From assembly GCA_949825025.1 (NCBI GenBank), contig OX463785.1, forward strand, positions 13,083,971 to 13,147,970: a stretch of 64,000 nt of DNA, in the 5' to 3' direction. The DNA is from Siphlonurus alternatus (lineage: Eukaryota > Arthropoda > Insecta > Ephemeroptera > Siphlonuridae). The position numbers and the translations under genes were made by a program. The notes under the pieces are model-generated. The model was not told the origin of the DNA, did no database searches, and worked only from the letters and a program-made list of their open reading frames with translations. Shown here piece by piece: positions 12,601 through 25,468 of this stretch. Numbering within the stretch: the stretch's first letter is position 1; the number at the start of each line of letters is the position of its first letter.

Positions 12601-13322
12601 ATGGACAACTTGCATGACTTTTTTAAATGCAAAAATTGGAAAGATCATGATGAAAAATGATTTTAGAAATTTTTTTCAGATTTTTTGGAGCCCTCATTAA
12701 TTTTTTATGGGCTAATTAAAATCGTTGCATGCCTCTCAATTACATGACTCTCAAGTCATCAAATCATCGGACAACGTACCTTACTTCGCTGTACCTTGTT
12801 GACTTTAATTTGAAATTTAATTGTTGGAGGCTGTTGGAGCTATCTTCATTACTATTACTGAACACTTGTTTGTTATCGCCATGACAACCAACCACATTTT
12901 ACTATACAGTCTCTCCGTATTTGTTAATTAATTATCTAATAAATGACTAGATCAAATTTAAAACTGAGTTGTTCAGTTTGTCTCTTTTCTTATCTATTGC
13001 GACTCTACAGCACTTAATTTTTAGTTTTAATTGTTTTTTGTTCTTTTATTTGACTTTTGTTCAACCCCCTGGTAACGGCTAAGAAAGCATGGCACATAAA
13101 TGAAGTTTAAATAAACTAAAATCTCTGACATCAGCAATGAGATAAACGTAGTGTAGTGGAAGCGTACCTGCTTCGCGTGACGTAAGTCGTGGGTTCGAAT
13201 CCCCGTAGATCTTTTTTAGGTTTTTATGAAATATTAAACAGGAAATATTTCATTTTAGTTATTTTACCGAACTTAATTGATATTTATAATCCCTGGAGAT
13301 TGTAATATTTTTATTTATTTTG
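12601..13322 (+). repeat. Inner inverted repeat, left arm
   Basis: Starts ATGGACAACTTGCATG and pairs with 14321-15056. The two arms are close to identical for about 700 bp and include the tRNA-like segment. Flanking DNA outside the two arms is not similar, so this looks like a second palindromic element nested in the first. No clear target duplication was found. Confidence 0.85.
13141..13211 (+). ncRNA. tRNA-like sequence with A and B boxes (left arm)
   Basis: TAGTGTAGTGG (13149-13159) matches the RNA polymerase III A box and GGTTCGAATCC (13192-13202) matches the B box exactly, with tRNA-like spacing. The anticodon and acceptor stems do not pair well, so this is a tRNA-derived SINE head or tRNA pseudogene captured by the element rather than a working tRNA. 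Confidence 0.6.
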
Positions 13323-13327
13323 CAGAG

Positions 13328-13663
13328 AAAAAATCATGTAAATAGAAGGATCTAATATTTTTAGAGCGCACAAACACAAAATTGTACAAAAATAATAAAA
13401 AAAAAAAAAAAAATGTTGCGCTATATCCACAGGTATATATATATGTATGTATAAATATTATATATATTTATATATATACACATATATATATATAAATATT
13501 ATATATATTTATATATATATATATATATATACACATATATAATATTTATATATTATATATACCTGTGGATATAGCGCAACATTTTTTTTATTTTATTATT
13601 TTTGTACAATTTTGTGTTTGTGCGCTCTAAAAATATTAGATCCTTCTATTTACATGATTTTTA
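13328..13663. repeat. Innermost palindrome, third nested level
   Basis: Arms run from AAAAAATCATGTAAATAG at the left to its complement at the right, including GAGCGCACAAACACAAAATT and GCGCTATATCCACAGGTATA, with TA-rich sequence at the centre. It lies just inside the left arm of the inner inverted repeat. It is probably a MITE that inserted into the larger element. Confidence 0.85.
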
Positions 13664-13829
13664 AACGATTTAACCCAATAAACTGCTGGACCATATGTTT
13701 CCTCGGGTGGTGGCTCCAGCAGCCGGTGTGTATTAGTACATTTTGTTAATTTAAAAATTTAATAACATCAATGGATAACAGTTTATAAATATGTAATATA
13801 TATAATATATTATATATATAATAATAATA

Positions 13830-13897
<68 letters not shown>

Positions 13898-14320
13898 GTT
13901 ATAAAAATCGAATCGAGATCAGCTAATTTACAAATTTTTAAAATTTTGACAATATAATTTTACTATATTCGGTAATAATTATAGTGTTATTGCAGGTGTA
14001 TTATATGCATATACTGTAGCTGTCTCCCTCTGTCCCTACAATGTGTATCGTGTATCCTATGGTGTATAATCATATATATTATACGTTGTATAACCTGTAT
14101 AATATATACAGTATTTCTATGCAATGCATATATATGATAAAAAGAACAATCCAAATTGAATTAATTACGTGTGTCTTTCAAGTTCTGATAATGATTTTGA
14201 CTATAAAAAGATATATGATATGTTAATAAGTATTAAACTGCATATATGGTTCGTTATAAAAGATATCAAATTATTTTTCTGTTTTTACTAAATTATTATA
14301 ACTGATATTACTTTTGGCAT
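13664..14320. other. Unique central spacer of the foldback, with TA microsatellite
   Basis: Non-repeated DNA between the nested palindromes. It contains a small hairpin (CTGCTGGA / TCCAGCAG at 13682-13721) and a pure TA tract at 13832-13894. No coding sequence is evident. Confidence 0.6.
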
Positions 14321-15056
14321 TAAATAAATAAAAATATTACAATCTCCAGGGATTATATATAAATGTCAATTAAGTTCGGTAAAATAACTAAAATGAAATA
14401 TTTCCTGTTTTATTTCATAAAAACCTAAAAAATATCCACGGGGATTCGAACCCACGACTTACGTCACGCGAAGCAGGTAGTGCAGGTACGCTTCAACTAC
14501 ACTACGTTCATCTCATTGCTGATATCAGAGATTTTAGTTTATTTAAACTTCATTTATGTGCCATGCTTTCTTAGCCGTTACCAAGGGGTTGAACAAAAAT
14601 CAAATATATAAAAGAACAAAAAACAATTAAAACTAAAAATTAAGTGCTGTAGAGTCGCAATAGATAAGAAAAGAGACAAACTGAACAACTCAGTTTTAAA
14701 TTTGATCTAGTCATTTATTAGATAATTAATTAACAAATACGGAGAGACTGTATAGTAAAATGTGGTTGGTTGTCATGGCGATAACAAACAAGTGTTCAGT
14801 AATAGTAATGAAGATAGCTCCAACAGCCTCCAACAATTAAATTTCAAATTAAAGTCAACAAGGTACAGCGAAGTAAGGTACGTTGTCCGATGATTTGATG
14901 ACTTGAGAGTCATGTAATTGAGAGGCATGCAACGATTTTAATTAGCCCATAAAAAATTAATGAGGGCTCCAAAAAATCTGAAAAAAATTTCTAAAATCAT
15001 TTTTCATCATGATCTTTCCAATTTTTGCATTTAAAAAAGTCATGCAAGTTGTCCAT
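14321..15056 (-). repeat. Inner inverted repeat, right arm
   Basis: Inverted partner of 12601-13322, ending CATGCAAGTTGTCCAT. It carries a ~9 bp extra segment in the tRNA-like region (AGCAGGTAGTGCAGGTACG) that the left arm lacks. Confidence 0.85.
14440..14510 (-). ncRNA. tRNA-like sequence with A and B boxes (right arm)
   Basis: Inverted copy of the 13141-13211 segment. The B box GGATTCGAACC is intact on the minus strand (14442-14452, read as its complement). The A box differs by one base and a short insertion lengthens the spacing. Confidence 0.55.
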
Positions 15057-15562
15057 TATATAACAAATTAGCATCCATCATTGTAATTTTTAGGGAAATC
15101 CTTAATCAATATAATTATTATGAATATAAAAATATGTAATTATTTTTAAAAAAAAATATACGTACTGATGACAGAAAAAGGTCAAAGAGCACATTGGAAA
15201 TATTTAATTATTCAATTAAAGCATGTTGTCATTTGATGGACTATTACATCTTGTCTTACTGGCTAAAAATGTATTTAAAATGATTTTTTTAAAGCTTTAA
15301 TAATTTTTTATGCAACTGCACAGTTAAAAGATAACAACTTATTCTTCTTAGTAAAATATTAAAAAATTGAAAACGAAGTCAAATCACCTCATACGTACAT
15401 ATTGAAAAAATTAAAAAATTAATACGTGAAGAAATAATATATACACAGTTTTGCAGTTTTGTACTAGATCATTCTCTTTTTTTTAATCATGGGGTTTCAA
15501 ACAAAAACAAACGAGCCTGCAGTGGCCTCCCCTACACCCCCAATTTAAAATTAAAATATATG

Positions 15563-16890
15563 GCAGATTCCTCTTTATTGATATATATATATAGTAAAGA
15601 TTTCAGACGAATTCCCATTTCGGACAGTTTCCTCTCTACTTATGAAATTAAATTTTAGGACAGATTCCCCTTTACTGATATAATAAAGCTTTCGGACGGA
15701 TTCCCCATTCGGACCAATTCCTCTTAATTGACATTATAAAGCTTTCGGACCAATTCCTCTTAATTGACATTATAAAGCTTTCGGACCAATTCTTCTTTCT
15801 TGATATTATAAAGCTTTCGGACCAATTCCTCTTTCTTGATATTATAAAGCTTTCGGACCAATTCCCCTATTTTGACATTATAAAGCTTTCGGACCAATTC
15901 CTTTTTATTGACATAATAAAGCTTTCGGACCAATTCTTCTTTCTTGATATTATAAAGCTTTCGGACCAATTCCTCTTAATTGACATTATAAAGCTTTCGG
16001 ACCAATTCCTCTATTTTGACATTATAAAGCTTTCGGACCAATTCCTTTTTATTGACATTATAAAGATTTCGGACCAATTCTTCTTTCTTGATATTATAAA
16101 GCTTTCGGACCAATTCCTCTTAATTTACATTATAAAGCTTTCGGACCAATTCCTCTATTTTGACATTATAAAGCTTTCGGACCAATTCCTCTTTCTTGAT
16201 ATTATATAAAGCTTTCGGACCAATTCCTCTATTTTGACATTATAAAGGTTTCGGACCAATTCCTTTTTATTGACATAATAAAGCTTTCGGACCAATTCTT
16301 CTTTCTTGATATTATAAAGCTTTCGGACCAATTCCTCTTAATTGATATTATAAAGCTTTCGGACCAATTCCTCTATACTGACAATATAAAGCTTTCGGAC
16401 CAATTCCTCTTAATTGATATAATAAAGCTTTCGGACCAATTCCTCTATTTTGACATTATAAAGCTTTCGGACCAATTCCTCTTTCATGATATTATAAAGC
16501 TTTCGGACCAATTCCTCTATTTTGACATTATAAAGCTTTCGGACCAATTCCTCTTAATTGACATAATAAAGCTTTCGGACCAATTCTTCTTTCTTAATAT
16601 TATAAAGCTTTCGGACCAATTCCTCTTAATTGACATTATAAAGCTTTCGGACCAATTCCTCTATTTTGACATTATAAACCTTTTGGACCAATTCTTCTTT
16701 CTTGACATATATTATAAAGCTTTCGGACCAATTCCTCTTAATTGACATTATAAAGCTTTCGGACCAAATCGGACCAACTCCTCTTAATTGATACATTAAA
16801 GCTTTCGGACCAATTCCTCTATTTTGCCATTATAAAGCTTTCGGATCAATTCCACTTAATTGACATTATAAAGCTTTCGGACCAATTCTT
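15563..16890 (-). repeat. 36-bp satellite array, right arm (~36 units)
   Basis: The same unit as the left arm in inverted orientation, but about twice as long, with degenerate units at the inner edge (15563-15720). Some units are a few bases longer (for example ATTATATAAAG near 16200). The difference in length between arms points to unequal exchange or slippage after the palindrome formed. Confidence 0.92.
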
Positions 16891-17193
16891 CGCCTTCTTT
16901 TGGCCGTCTTTTTTTAAATAAAGTTAGTGTCTGCAATTTGCAATAAATGCACTTTTAGTAGTTAACTGCATTTTTTAAATGATTACTGATTACACTTTGT
17001 AATGCTACCAAAATTAAACAAAAATCATATTTAGAGGAAATGGTCCGAAAGCGGAATTGGTCCGAATCGTTTGCAGCGTTGCCACTTTTATCTGACACGT
17101 TTTTAAGAACCCCCCACTCCTCGTTGGCACCGCCTCTTTTTCGGACCAATTCCTTTTCGGACCAATTCCTCTTCGGACCAATTCCTAGGAGCC
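16891..17193 (-). repeat. Right outer arm of the foldback
   Basis: Inverted near-copy of 11421-11727, including the GGCACCGCCTC segment and the clustered CGGACCAATTCC motifs at the tip. Confidence 0.85.
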
Positions 17194-17202
17194 ATATCAA
17201 AT
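17194..17202. repeat. Right target-site duplication of the foldback
   Basis: ATATCAAAT, identical to the 9-mer before the left terminus. Confidence 0.88.
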
Positions 17203-18185
17203 CAATTACATAAAACATATTATTATCATTACTAATAATGTACATATTAAAATCCGTATTTTTTACTTCATACATTTATATAATAGTCAAAACATTTCAT
17301 AGAAAATTTTTGTATGTTTAAAATTATGACTTGTCATCAACTTGAGTGACATTTTAAAATATATTATATATAATTTTTTTTATTTAATAATATTTCTTAT
17401 ATAATATAAAAATCTTTACTTTTATTGTAATAGCAAGTGGCTTATACAAGAGAATAGTCATTTCCTATTATTATTTCTATTGTTAAAGATCCTTTCTGAA
17501 AATGTCTTAACACCATCTTCCCTCTCTTAAAAAATATAGAAAAAAAAAATCGCTAAGTCATTCTATCCAACAATAATGTCAATGGTTATATATAATTTTT
17601 TTATATATATATATAAAATGATTATTACCTATGCTGTTGCATGACTTTATATGTATCTGAAGTATGTAGTAAAAAAGACAGGTAGGTAGATATATAGATA
17701 GGTAGTAGCTAGCAAAGTGATGGTGTTGAAGAAAGGTATGACTATATAACAAAAATAAAATACCAGTAGCTGAAAAAGAGATTTGTTTGTATATAAACAT
17801 AGTAAATGACTTTTGAATAGTTTAAAAAAAAAGGTGAATGTTAAGGTTAAATAATTTTTTTATTGTTCATTATTATATTAAATTATTTATTATATGAATA
17901 ACTAATGTATTTATATACATGATGTCATACTTTCATGCATATGTACCAACCTAATTTACTGCAACAAAAAATGTGCTGATTTTATTTTGTCTGCTAATTT
18001 TATTACTTTATTAGAGATTGGTAAGAATGAAGATGTTTTCAATTATAATTATGTTATTGCACTAAAAATTAAGTTTACAGATATATGATATTTTCGTGAT
18101 TCATTAAAGAATTAATAACCAATAACCCTGGAGGATTCTCACTTTATAACCACGGTTAGCATAGATCTAAATCAATGACGCAATA

Positions 18186-18304
18186 GGCCTGTTCGTAAAC
18201 CCTGCTCGGTGTACACTTTCTGCACCCAATCGACCTTATGTACATGCGATATAAGGTCGATTGGGTGTAGAAAGTGTACACGGAGCAGGGTTTACGAACA
18301 GGCC
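18186..18304. mobile_element. MITE of the CTGTTCGTAAA family, near-perfect hairpin
   Basis: GGCCTGTTCGTAAACC at one end, complement at the other, TA on both sides (18184-18185, 18305-18306). The stem is about 54 bp with very few mismatches, suggesting a recent insertion. Confidence 0.8.
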
Positions 18305-18402
18305 TATTATAACGGCGGCTAAGGTGAAACCTGGTTATCAACTATCAAGTACATCACATACATTATTGGCAACAAAATAAAAAAAATAAATAAAAAAAAA
18401 AT

Positions 18403-18524
<122 letters not shown>

Positions 18525-18956
18525 AGAATTCTTAAAAAATCATCAATTTTACATTTATGCAATTTAATCTAATGGGCTAATTTAGGAGACAAGAAGGAGT
18601 ATTTTTTAAAATTACTATACTGACTGATGCATGGAGATTTATTTGACTTTCCCTATCTTGAAAGACTGCATGTGCAATACACATATTTTTATATATATAA
18701 TTAATAAAATATAATATAAAAATATACACATTATATTCGCAATTATATATATACGTTATCATATCTTATAATGAACATCTTATCTGAACAAATTAACTTG
18801 AAAATACTAATAATGGAGAGGAATACCAATTAAAAAATATATTTCAAACAAATTCATCACTTCAAAAATATGACAGAACATTAAAATCAATAATCTGACT
18901 AAAATTAATGAGTTTTCCATTGTATGTTTTTTTGTGATGCATCAAAATTATTTGTC

Positions 18957-19103
18957 ATGGCGAGTCTGAAAGCGAAGGTCCGTGCTGAGAATGACACGTA
19001 CGGTATAATCTTCTACTTGACCGAACCACCATCAACTTTTATAGTTCCCTCTACTGTTGTTTGTTCAACAATCAAACTGACTTTGTCATCTTATACAACA
19101 ATG
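18957..19103 (+). CDS. Candidate first exon, 49 codons, strong donor
   Basis: ATGGCGAGTCTG opens a frame reading MASLKAKVRAENDTYG and running to ACAATG|GTAAGT, a strong splice donor (19104-19105). All three frames of the opposite strand are soon closed. The frame starts within a longer open stretch beginning near 18924. No match to a known family is recognised. Confidence 0.27.
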
Positions 19104-20569
19104 GTAAGTTACCAACAAGAAAAATCTCCACCACTTAATCGGGGTTGTCGTCACTAAAATATATTTTTTAAGTCATTCAAAAATATAATAAAAAAATATA
19201 ATACTTTTTAACAATAATTTACTCAATTATTTGTATTTTTTAAAGTGACATTTTATAAGAAAACGTGACCAATTATTTATTAAATAAAAATGAAAGATTA
19301 TTATTTTTTTATTATATAATATTTTGGGGAATTTGAAGTAAAAGTATATGACAGTATAAATTGCAATGAATTTTAAAGCGTCAGCATTTTATGTACTTGA
19401 TATTTCTTTTTTAAAATGTTACATATATAAAAATTTATTATTTTGCTGATAGAAGTTTTAAAAAATAAACTATTAAAATATATTATTATTATACAAGTAG
19501 TAGAGCAAAAATTGTGTGAAGTAGCGTCATTGAATTAATCAACAGATAACAAAAAAATGAGTGAAAAGTGTTTATTGTATATTGCATACATATAATACAT
19601 TATATATATTATATACCCTATAATATGTAAATTTTTATAAATATACATAACATTGATAACGAATATAACACACATGCACTATGGTATATATTACCCATAA
19701 AAATTATCAGTATTTAAAATTATGATACTATAATAATAACAAAAACCTTTCATTTTTCGCATAGTTTGACAAAAAAATTAACTATATACATATTATTTAT
19801 GTCATAAAAATATTAATATAAAAAAATATTTAGCATCTATTTATTTGAAAAGCTTATGTAGTAACACGAACCAAAACTTGCTACTGAAAAGTTATGATAG
19901 TAATTATATATAAATTCACATATGTGATTCAGTAAAATTTTTATTATATATCACGATTAATATAAGTGATAAAGTTATATCAATTCAATGGGTGTATTCA
20001 CTTCATGTTCAAAAATTATAGGGTTGTATTTATAAAAAATATATTATGTACATTTTAATGTATAGTGTTGTGTTCAGAATATTTATTTTATAATTTGCAC
20101 ATATTGCAATTCTATAATCATAAATTATATCGTACTAAATGAAAAACGAATGGACTTTGTATAAATTTTGCTAAATAGGGTAAATAAATCTATATATGTA
20201 TTGTGTAATATAGAAGGGTATAAAGAACTGTAAACAGTTTTTATCTTTATTTGTTTCGTATTTAACACAAAATTTATTTTAGCCTATAAAATTTTAAAAT
20301 CTTATTGTGCTAGATTAGAGTGTTAGAGATTGGTTTTATTGCCATTTATAGGGTAGTATAGTATATATTTCAACTCTCTTCATATACACCCGATATTGTT
20401 TTGCATATCAGAAGCTTGCGTGTTACAGTAGCCAATCACTATATATAATACTAAAGCTTTTCTATATGCTAACGTTACTTGGATGGTCATAAACTATAAA
20501 GTCCTTTAGAAAACTTTTAACTATTTATACCGTAGTTTTTATCGAAGTCTTTTAATTGCTACTAAGTCA

Positions 20570-20830
20570 CCTGCTTCTATTTGACGCCCGCTGCTGCTAC
20601 CACCGCCGCTTCTCTCCTCACGAAGTCTCAAAGGGGGGGGGGGGGGGTTATAATACTGCAGTATAGGTGGGTTGGTGGGGGGACAGGTAAAGGTGATATA
20701 TTCATCCCAGCATAGGCTGATAGCAAAATGAGAAGGAGGTCCAATCATTTATGACGTCATGACGGGTGTAAAACGGTTCACGTCACGCAAAGTCAAAACC
20801 CTTTCGTGTCAGTTCTTATAATACTGCAGC
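20570..20830 (-). promoter_or_regulatory. Candidate promoter patch with ATGACGTCAT and CCAAT
   Basis: GC-rich stretch with the full palindromic ATGACGTCAT (20751-20760), CCAAT (20741) and a duplicated TTATAATACTGCAG (near 20648 and 20817). On the minus strand an open frame follows to CAG|GTGACT near 20570, a possible donor. No gene is recognised downstream. Confidence 0.25.
20633..20647 (+). repeat. G15 homopolymer
   Basis: A run of fifteen Gs in otherwise AT-rich DNA; could form a G-quadruplex-like structure or reflect slippage. Confidence 0.95.
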
Positions 20831-23800
20831 AGTAGCACAGGTAATAATGATTAAATTGTAACTACCTGCTTTTAAGTAATTTATAATTTTTTTTTAATGT
20901 AAAATAAATTATTTTTTATTTTACATAAAAATTTCTGTCGATTAATTTTTTGTTGCAATTTTTTTTTTCTCTTGCAATTAATTCGTCAATTTTTGTAAAT
21001 AAATATAAATCTCTCAGTAAAAGATATAGAATTATTCTATTTCGACGCTGTCAACCATTTAATACATCATGTAATAACTTTATAAATAATTAAATTTCAA
21101 TTAGGAAAGAAACAGAAATTCACTCTTATATGGATGCATTTATATACGAGTTCTATGTTGTAATGGCAGCCAAATGGTATAAAATTTTCAATGCAATAAT
21201 ATTCAGTATATAAGGAGTTAAGTAAGACATTATATCTTATATCTATACCTGGTCTTTATTTAAACTTATTAAATATTCAGTTCAGGTATAATTTACCTTT
21301 AGGTAATAATCAGTATTGAAAAATCAAGAGTTATATATATATATTTTTTTATCTCGATCAAATCTATAATGAATATATTTTCTTTGGTTATAGAACTCAC
21401 ATATCGATGTTTAAACATGTTGTAGTCTGATAGCCTACCAATCAAAACCACACCCGCCTTTAGCCGAGAGACGTCGTGTGGCGGCTTCAGAGAGTGTTAC
21501 TAATTGTATGATTACTGATCCAAGGCTAGCATTATATATTTGTACCGATATATCATCAATGTATAAGAACAGGTTTTTATAACAAATTATATTCTATCGA
21601 TGTTGAATACATCAATTTAAAGTCGTAGGTGGTCGTTTTTTTTAATACGTGCATGAAAAACAAAAGAATATTTTTTTATAATAAAGCCAAATTTTAAGAA
21701 GTAATTATTTAAAATACTGTACTGCACCAGCAATATCTATTGATGTATTTAAATTGTAAATTACTTTTTAGTACAATTTTTTTATAATCTTATTTAACAG
21801 AAATATACTAATAAAATATATTAAAGTTTTCATTTTTATTAATATATAAGTGCATAAAATACAGGATTTAAAGAATAATACAAGTCGCTAACACTTAGCC
21901 ATTTAAATAATATAAATGATCTTACTGTATTGCCTATTTCTCATTATATTGGAAATAACTCATACAATGATTTTGCCCTATGACCTGCCATAGTGTATAA
22001 AATGTTCCACAATCGGAATGCACGCCGTGTAATTTATATTAAATAAAAAGTGTTATATTATATTTTCAAACTAATTTACTCTGTTTCAATTAATTTCAAA
22101 TGACATATTCCCATACGCATTTGAAATATAAAGATGTTTATCAATTATAAAATACTATTAATTTCTTAATGATAAATATGCACAATACACTGGTTATAAA
22201 TATTTAGAACAAAATTGTATCTTTTATAAACACGTTTTGTTTATTAGAAAAGCAGACTGATATTAAATATTTTATAAATAAACATCATTCAACATCAATA
22301 TTTAGTCCCAACTTGACCCCTTAATAACATTAAAAAATACATCATTCTCATTTTTCAAGGATATTATAAAAATAATTTATAATTAAAACAATGCAAAATA
22401 ATTTTATAGAATTATTAGCAGCATAACATGTCACATAACCATAAAAAATGGAAATTTGATATAAATTAAAACAGTTTGTAATATATTGTACTTAAAAAAA
22501 AAAAGGTTTTACTCATATACATTCAATTTTCATAAATTATGAAGGGTATATTATGAATATTTGTTAGTATTATCAAGTAAAAAAATCTTACATTATTATA
22601 TTTTATGATAGAAACACAGTAAGGAAGTGATTATATTATACACTGAAATATTCGTTATAACATATAACACGCATATTATAATATACACATAAGAATATAC
22701 ATATAAGATGCATGCAAATTTTGATTACAATAGACGTTATATTTACCTTCAAGTTTCTTTACTCCTTTATTATTAAATGTAAGTTATTTGCATATTTTTT
22801 AAGCCTTCATATAAATCAATGAACAATAATTTAATCTATACTCAAAAAGAAAAAAAATTATAAGGTTTTTTTAACATTGCAGGTAAGATAATTTTATGCA
22901 GGTAAGAAGAATTACGTTTGAAGCATGACCAAATATTTGTAAGTGAAATAAAAATTTCTTGAGAGTATATAGATTATTGGTGTTATAAAAAACATAAAAA
23001 TTTCTTCAGTTTATCATGTATTTATACATGCATCAGCAAATCAGCATTATTACATTAATTTAAGGAATCTTTCAGAAATTACGTTATTCTATTTATTACA
23101 CGTATAAGATAATTCTAATTTCCTATTTATCTTACAATACTCATTTTTTAAAATTTTTATTTAATGTTTCAAATCTATGAATTTTTTATTTATATTTAAA
23201 TCTAGTGCAAACTTGTACAATGCCATCATTATTATGTAATAATAATGGTATCATATTATATAGATATGATAAACTATGACAATTTTGAAAACCTTAATAA
23301 CGCATCAGATGCATGACTGTGGTACAGTATTATGATATGAGAACGTATTATGTGTGTGATCTGCATTTTTTCTTTTATTCGAACCAAATTTTATTTTAAC
23401 AATAAAGAGGGAGTTTTATCCTAAATTATAATTTAAATACAAATTTGATTTTCTATTTATGCATTTCAAGTAAATATTTAAAGAAATCCTTTGGATTTCT
23501 TTAAGTATAATATATCACGCATTTATCGTTAACAATAATAATATTGCATTAATGTAATAATTAGTTAATTTATGTAATTGAATGCGTTGGCAATAACCCA
23601 ACTTTCTGTTTGGGTTCGGGTTTTTAATTTTTACAGTAGTGCTTCGAATAAATATAAGGTGCTAAAATTACATCATCAGTCATGGCAAAAAATAAATGAA
23701 TAAATTTAATTGGAAAAAAAATCCTAAAATAAAGAAATAATACATAAAATATAAATATCGCTTAATTTTAGTTACTTGTAAATATTTCTAAGATTGCAAC

Positions 23801-25468
23801 GCTAAGACGATTCGTATTACCTGTTAAAAATAACTTACCTTGTTAAATATTAAATTTTGTGTTCTAAGGTGGCAGATGGCGATGAAAATTTTCTCTAGAT
23901 CACCTCATCTTCATCCTTTCAATTCCAATTTAACATTTGTCTAACATAGCCTATACTGTTTTTTATATAACAATACATCTCATAAGCTTCTACTATAATA
24001 AAAAAACTATTGTTAATCGTTAGCATTATTGCATAAAAGCAAACGAGAGTGAACGATTTAGGAGGGTAAATATAAGGTGTGTGTATGCAGAGAGCAATCT
24101 ATGCATATATAATGAAGATCAACTTTTTAAATAGCGATATTATTGAATAAATTATTATTATATTTATACCAACAATATTGTCATATATTGTTGTCAGTAA
24201 ATGTTAGTTTAGTAAATTAAATAGATTTTATAAATGTTATTTATCTTTTTAGGATTTTAACGGGTAACAAGTTTTTAAGTTATTCATAAAATTTAAGAAA
24301 TAATTTTAGAGATCACATCAAGTGATTGAAACCCAGTTATCATTATAAAGTATTGTTGTTAGTACAACCAATACAACCATTGTTAGAATAATAATATTGT
24401 TTTTTTTTTTATTTATGCATATATTTGCGAGTCCCAAAATTAATATATAAATTCTCTATTAAAAACAAACAAATTTTTATATCCAATTGTCTTTATTAGG
24501 TATCATGTTAATTTTTTCAAAGAGTTTTACTATTTGCTATATAACTGACACTTTTGTTTATTAATTATTTCAAGAAACTAATTAATCTAAATATTATGAT
24601 ACTAGATACTTTATAAATTCATTTTCCTTGAGCTAGCCAAGTTTACAAAAGACAATCATTGTTGTCTTTTCGTTGTATCAATAGTAAATATAATATTATA
24701 TTGCCAAAAATATTAATTTTTTTAAACTACTACCACCCTTAAAAATAACTATTATAAACACTGTGACGACATGGTCCTATAACGGTTTATAACGCAAACA
24801 TATAATACTTAATATATTAGGTTTAGATCTCATAATACTCGTAAAATAGTCAGGGAAAATTAATCCAACATTTATTTATTTAAACATCTATCCTAGAACT
24901 ATAAAAAAAAACTTTAAAGGAATTGTATTTAAAATCGTATAAATTAAATAAAAATAATTAATTTTGATTAAGTATTTAAAAACTGTCTAAAGAAAAATGT
25001 AAATTTGAAAATGTTTGTTATTCAACAGCAGCAGCATATTGATAGGCAAAGTAGTAAGAATATGTTAGAGAATAAGGGATGAAGTATAAATTTGCATATT
25101 ACTCCCATGCAACTAGTCGTTGTGTGTATCAAACTTGTTCCTACTTAGTGTTCATTGTCATGCAACGATCCTTGATTAACAATACATAGATTTACTTATG
25201 CGGAAAACTTCTTCCATACCATAAGGCCCTTTAGCTATAAAATATCATATAAGAGAATATATAATCTACCTTAGATCATTTTAAGATTGTATCTATGGGG
25301 AAATTGATGTAAAAAAATAAGAAAAAAAATGTTTTAAAGTTTTTATTGATGCTTCAGTTAACGTAAATTAGCGTCTAAATTTGATCTACTTTTAATAGTA
25401 ATTGAAATTGCATTTATTACACGTAAAGGTTGAAATTTCATTGATTAGAGGACAAATTTCGACCATAA

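Larger units (their letters stand above)
11421..17193. mobile_element. Foldback transposon, probably non-autonomous MULE-like, 9-bp TSD
   Basis: The element starts GGCCCCAGAGAATTGG and ends with the approximate complement (CCAATTCCTAGGAGCC). The 9-mer ATATCAAAT flanks it on both sides (11412-11420 and 17194-17202). The outer ~300 bp of each end are almost identical in inverted orientation; one difference noted is GTAGCGTTAC against GTAGCATTAC, which suggests a young element or homogenised arms. Inside the arms lie long arrays of a 36-bp satellite, then a second inverted repeat, then a third palindrome. No transposase frame is present; long open frames across the arrays are translations of the repeat. 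A 9-bp duplication is usual for Mutator-like elements and also for Drosophila FB elements, so the superfamily is inferred. Confidence 0.88.
19104..25468. other. AT-rich non-coding DNA
   Basis: Apart from the patch at 20570-20830 and a small GC-richer stretch at 21450-21490, nothing recognised. If the 18957 exon is real, this could be intron. Confidence 0.55.

Noticed and set aside
13141..13211. Functional tRNA gene
   Set aside because: A and B boxes are present, but the anticodon and acceptor stems do not pair and the copy sits in a transposon arm.
15760..15969. Open frame with repeated ELVRKLYN units
   Set aside because: Same satellite on the other arm; not a protein gene.
16955..17275. 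106-codon frame at the right end of the foldback
   Set aside because: It runs through the terminal arm and its mirror image exists at the left end; no start context or domain.
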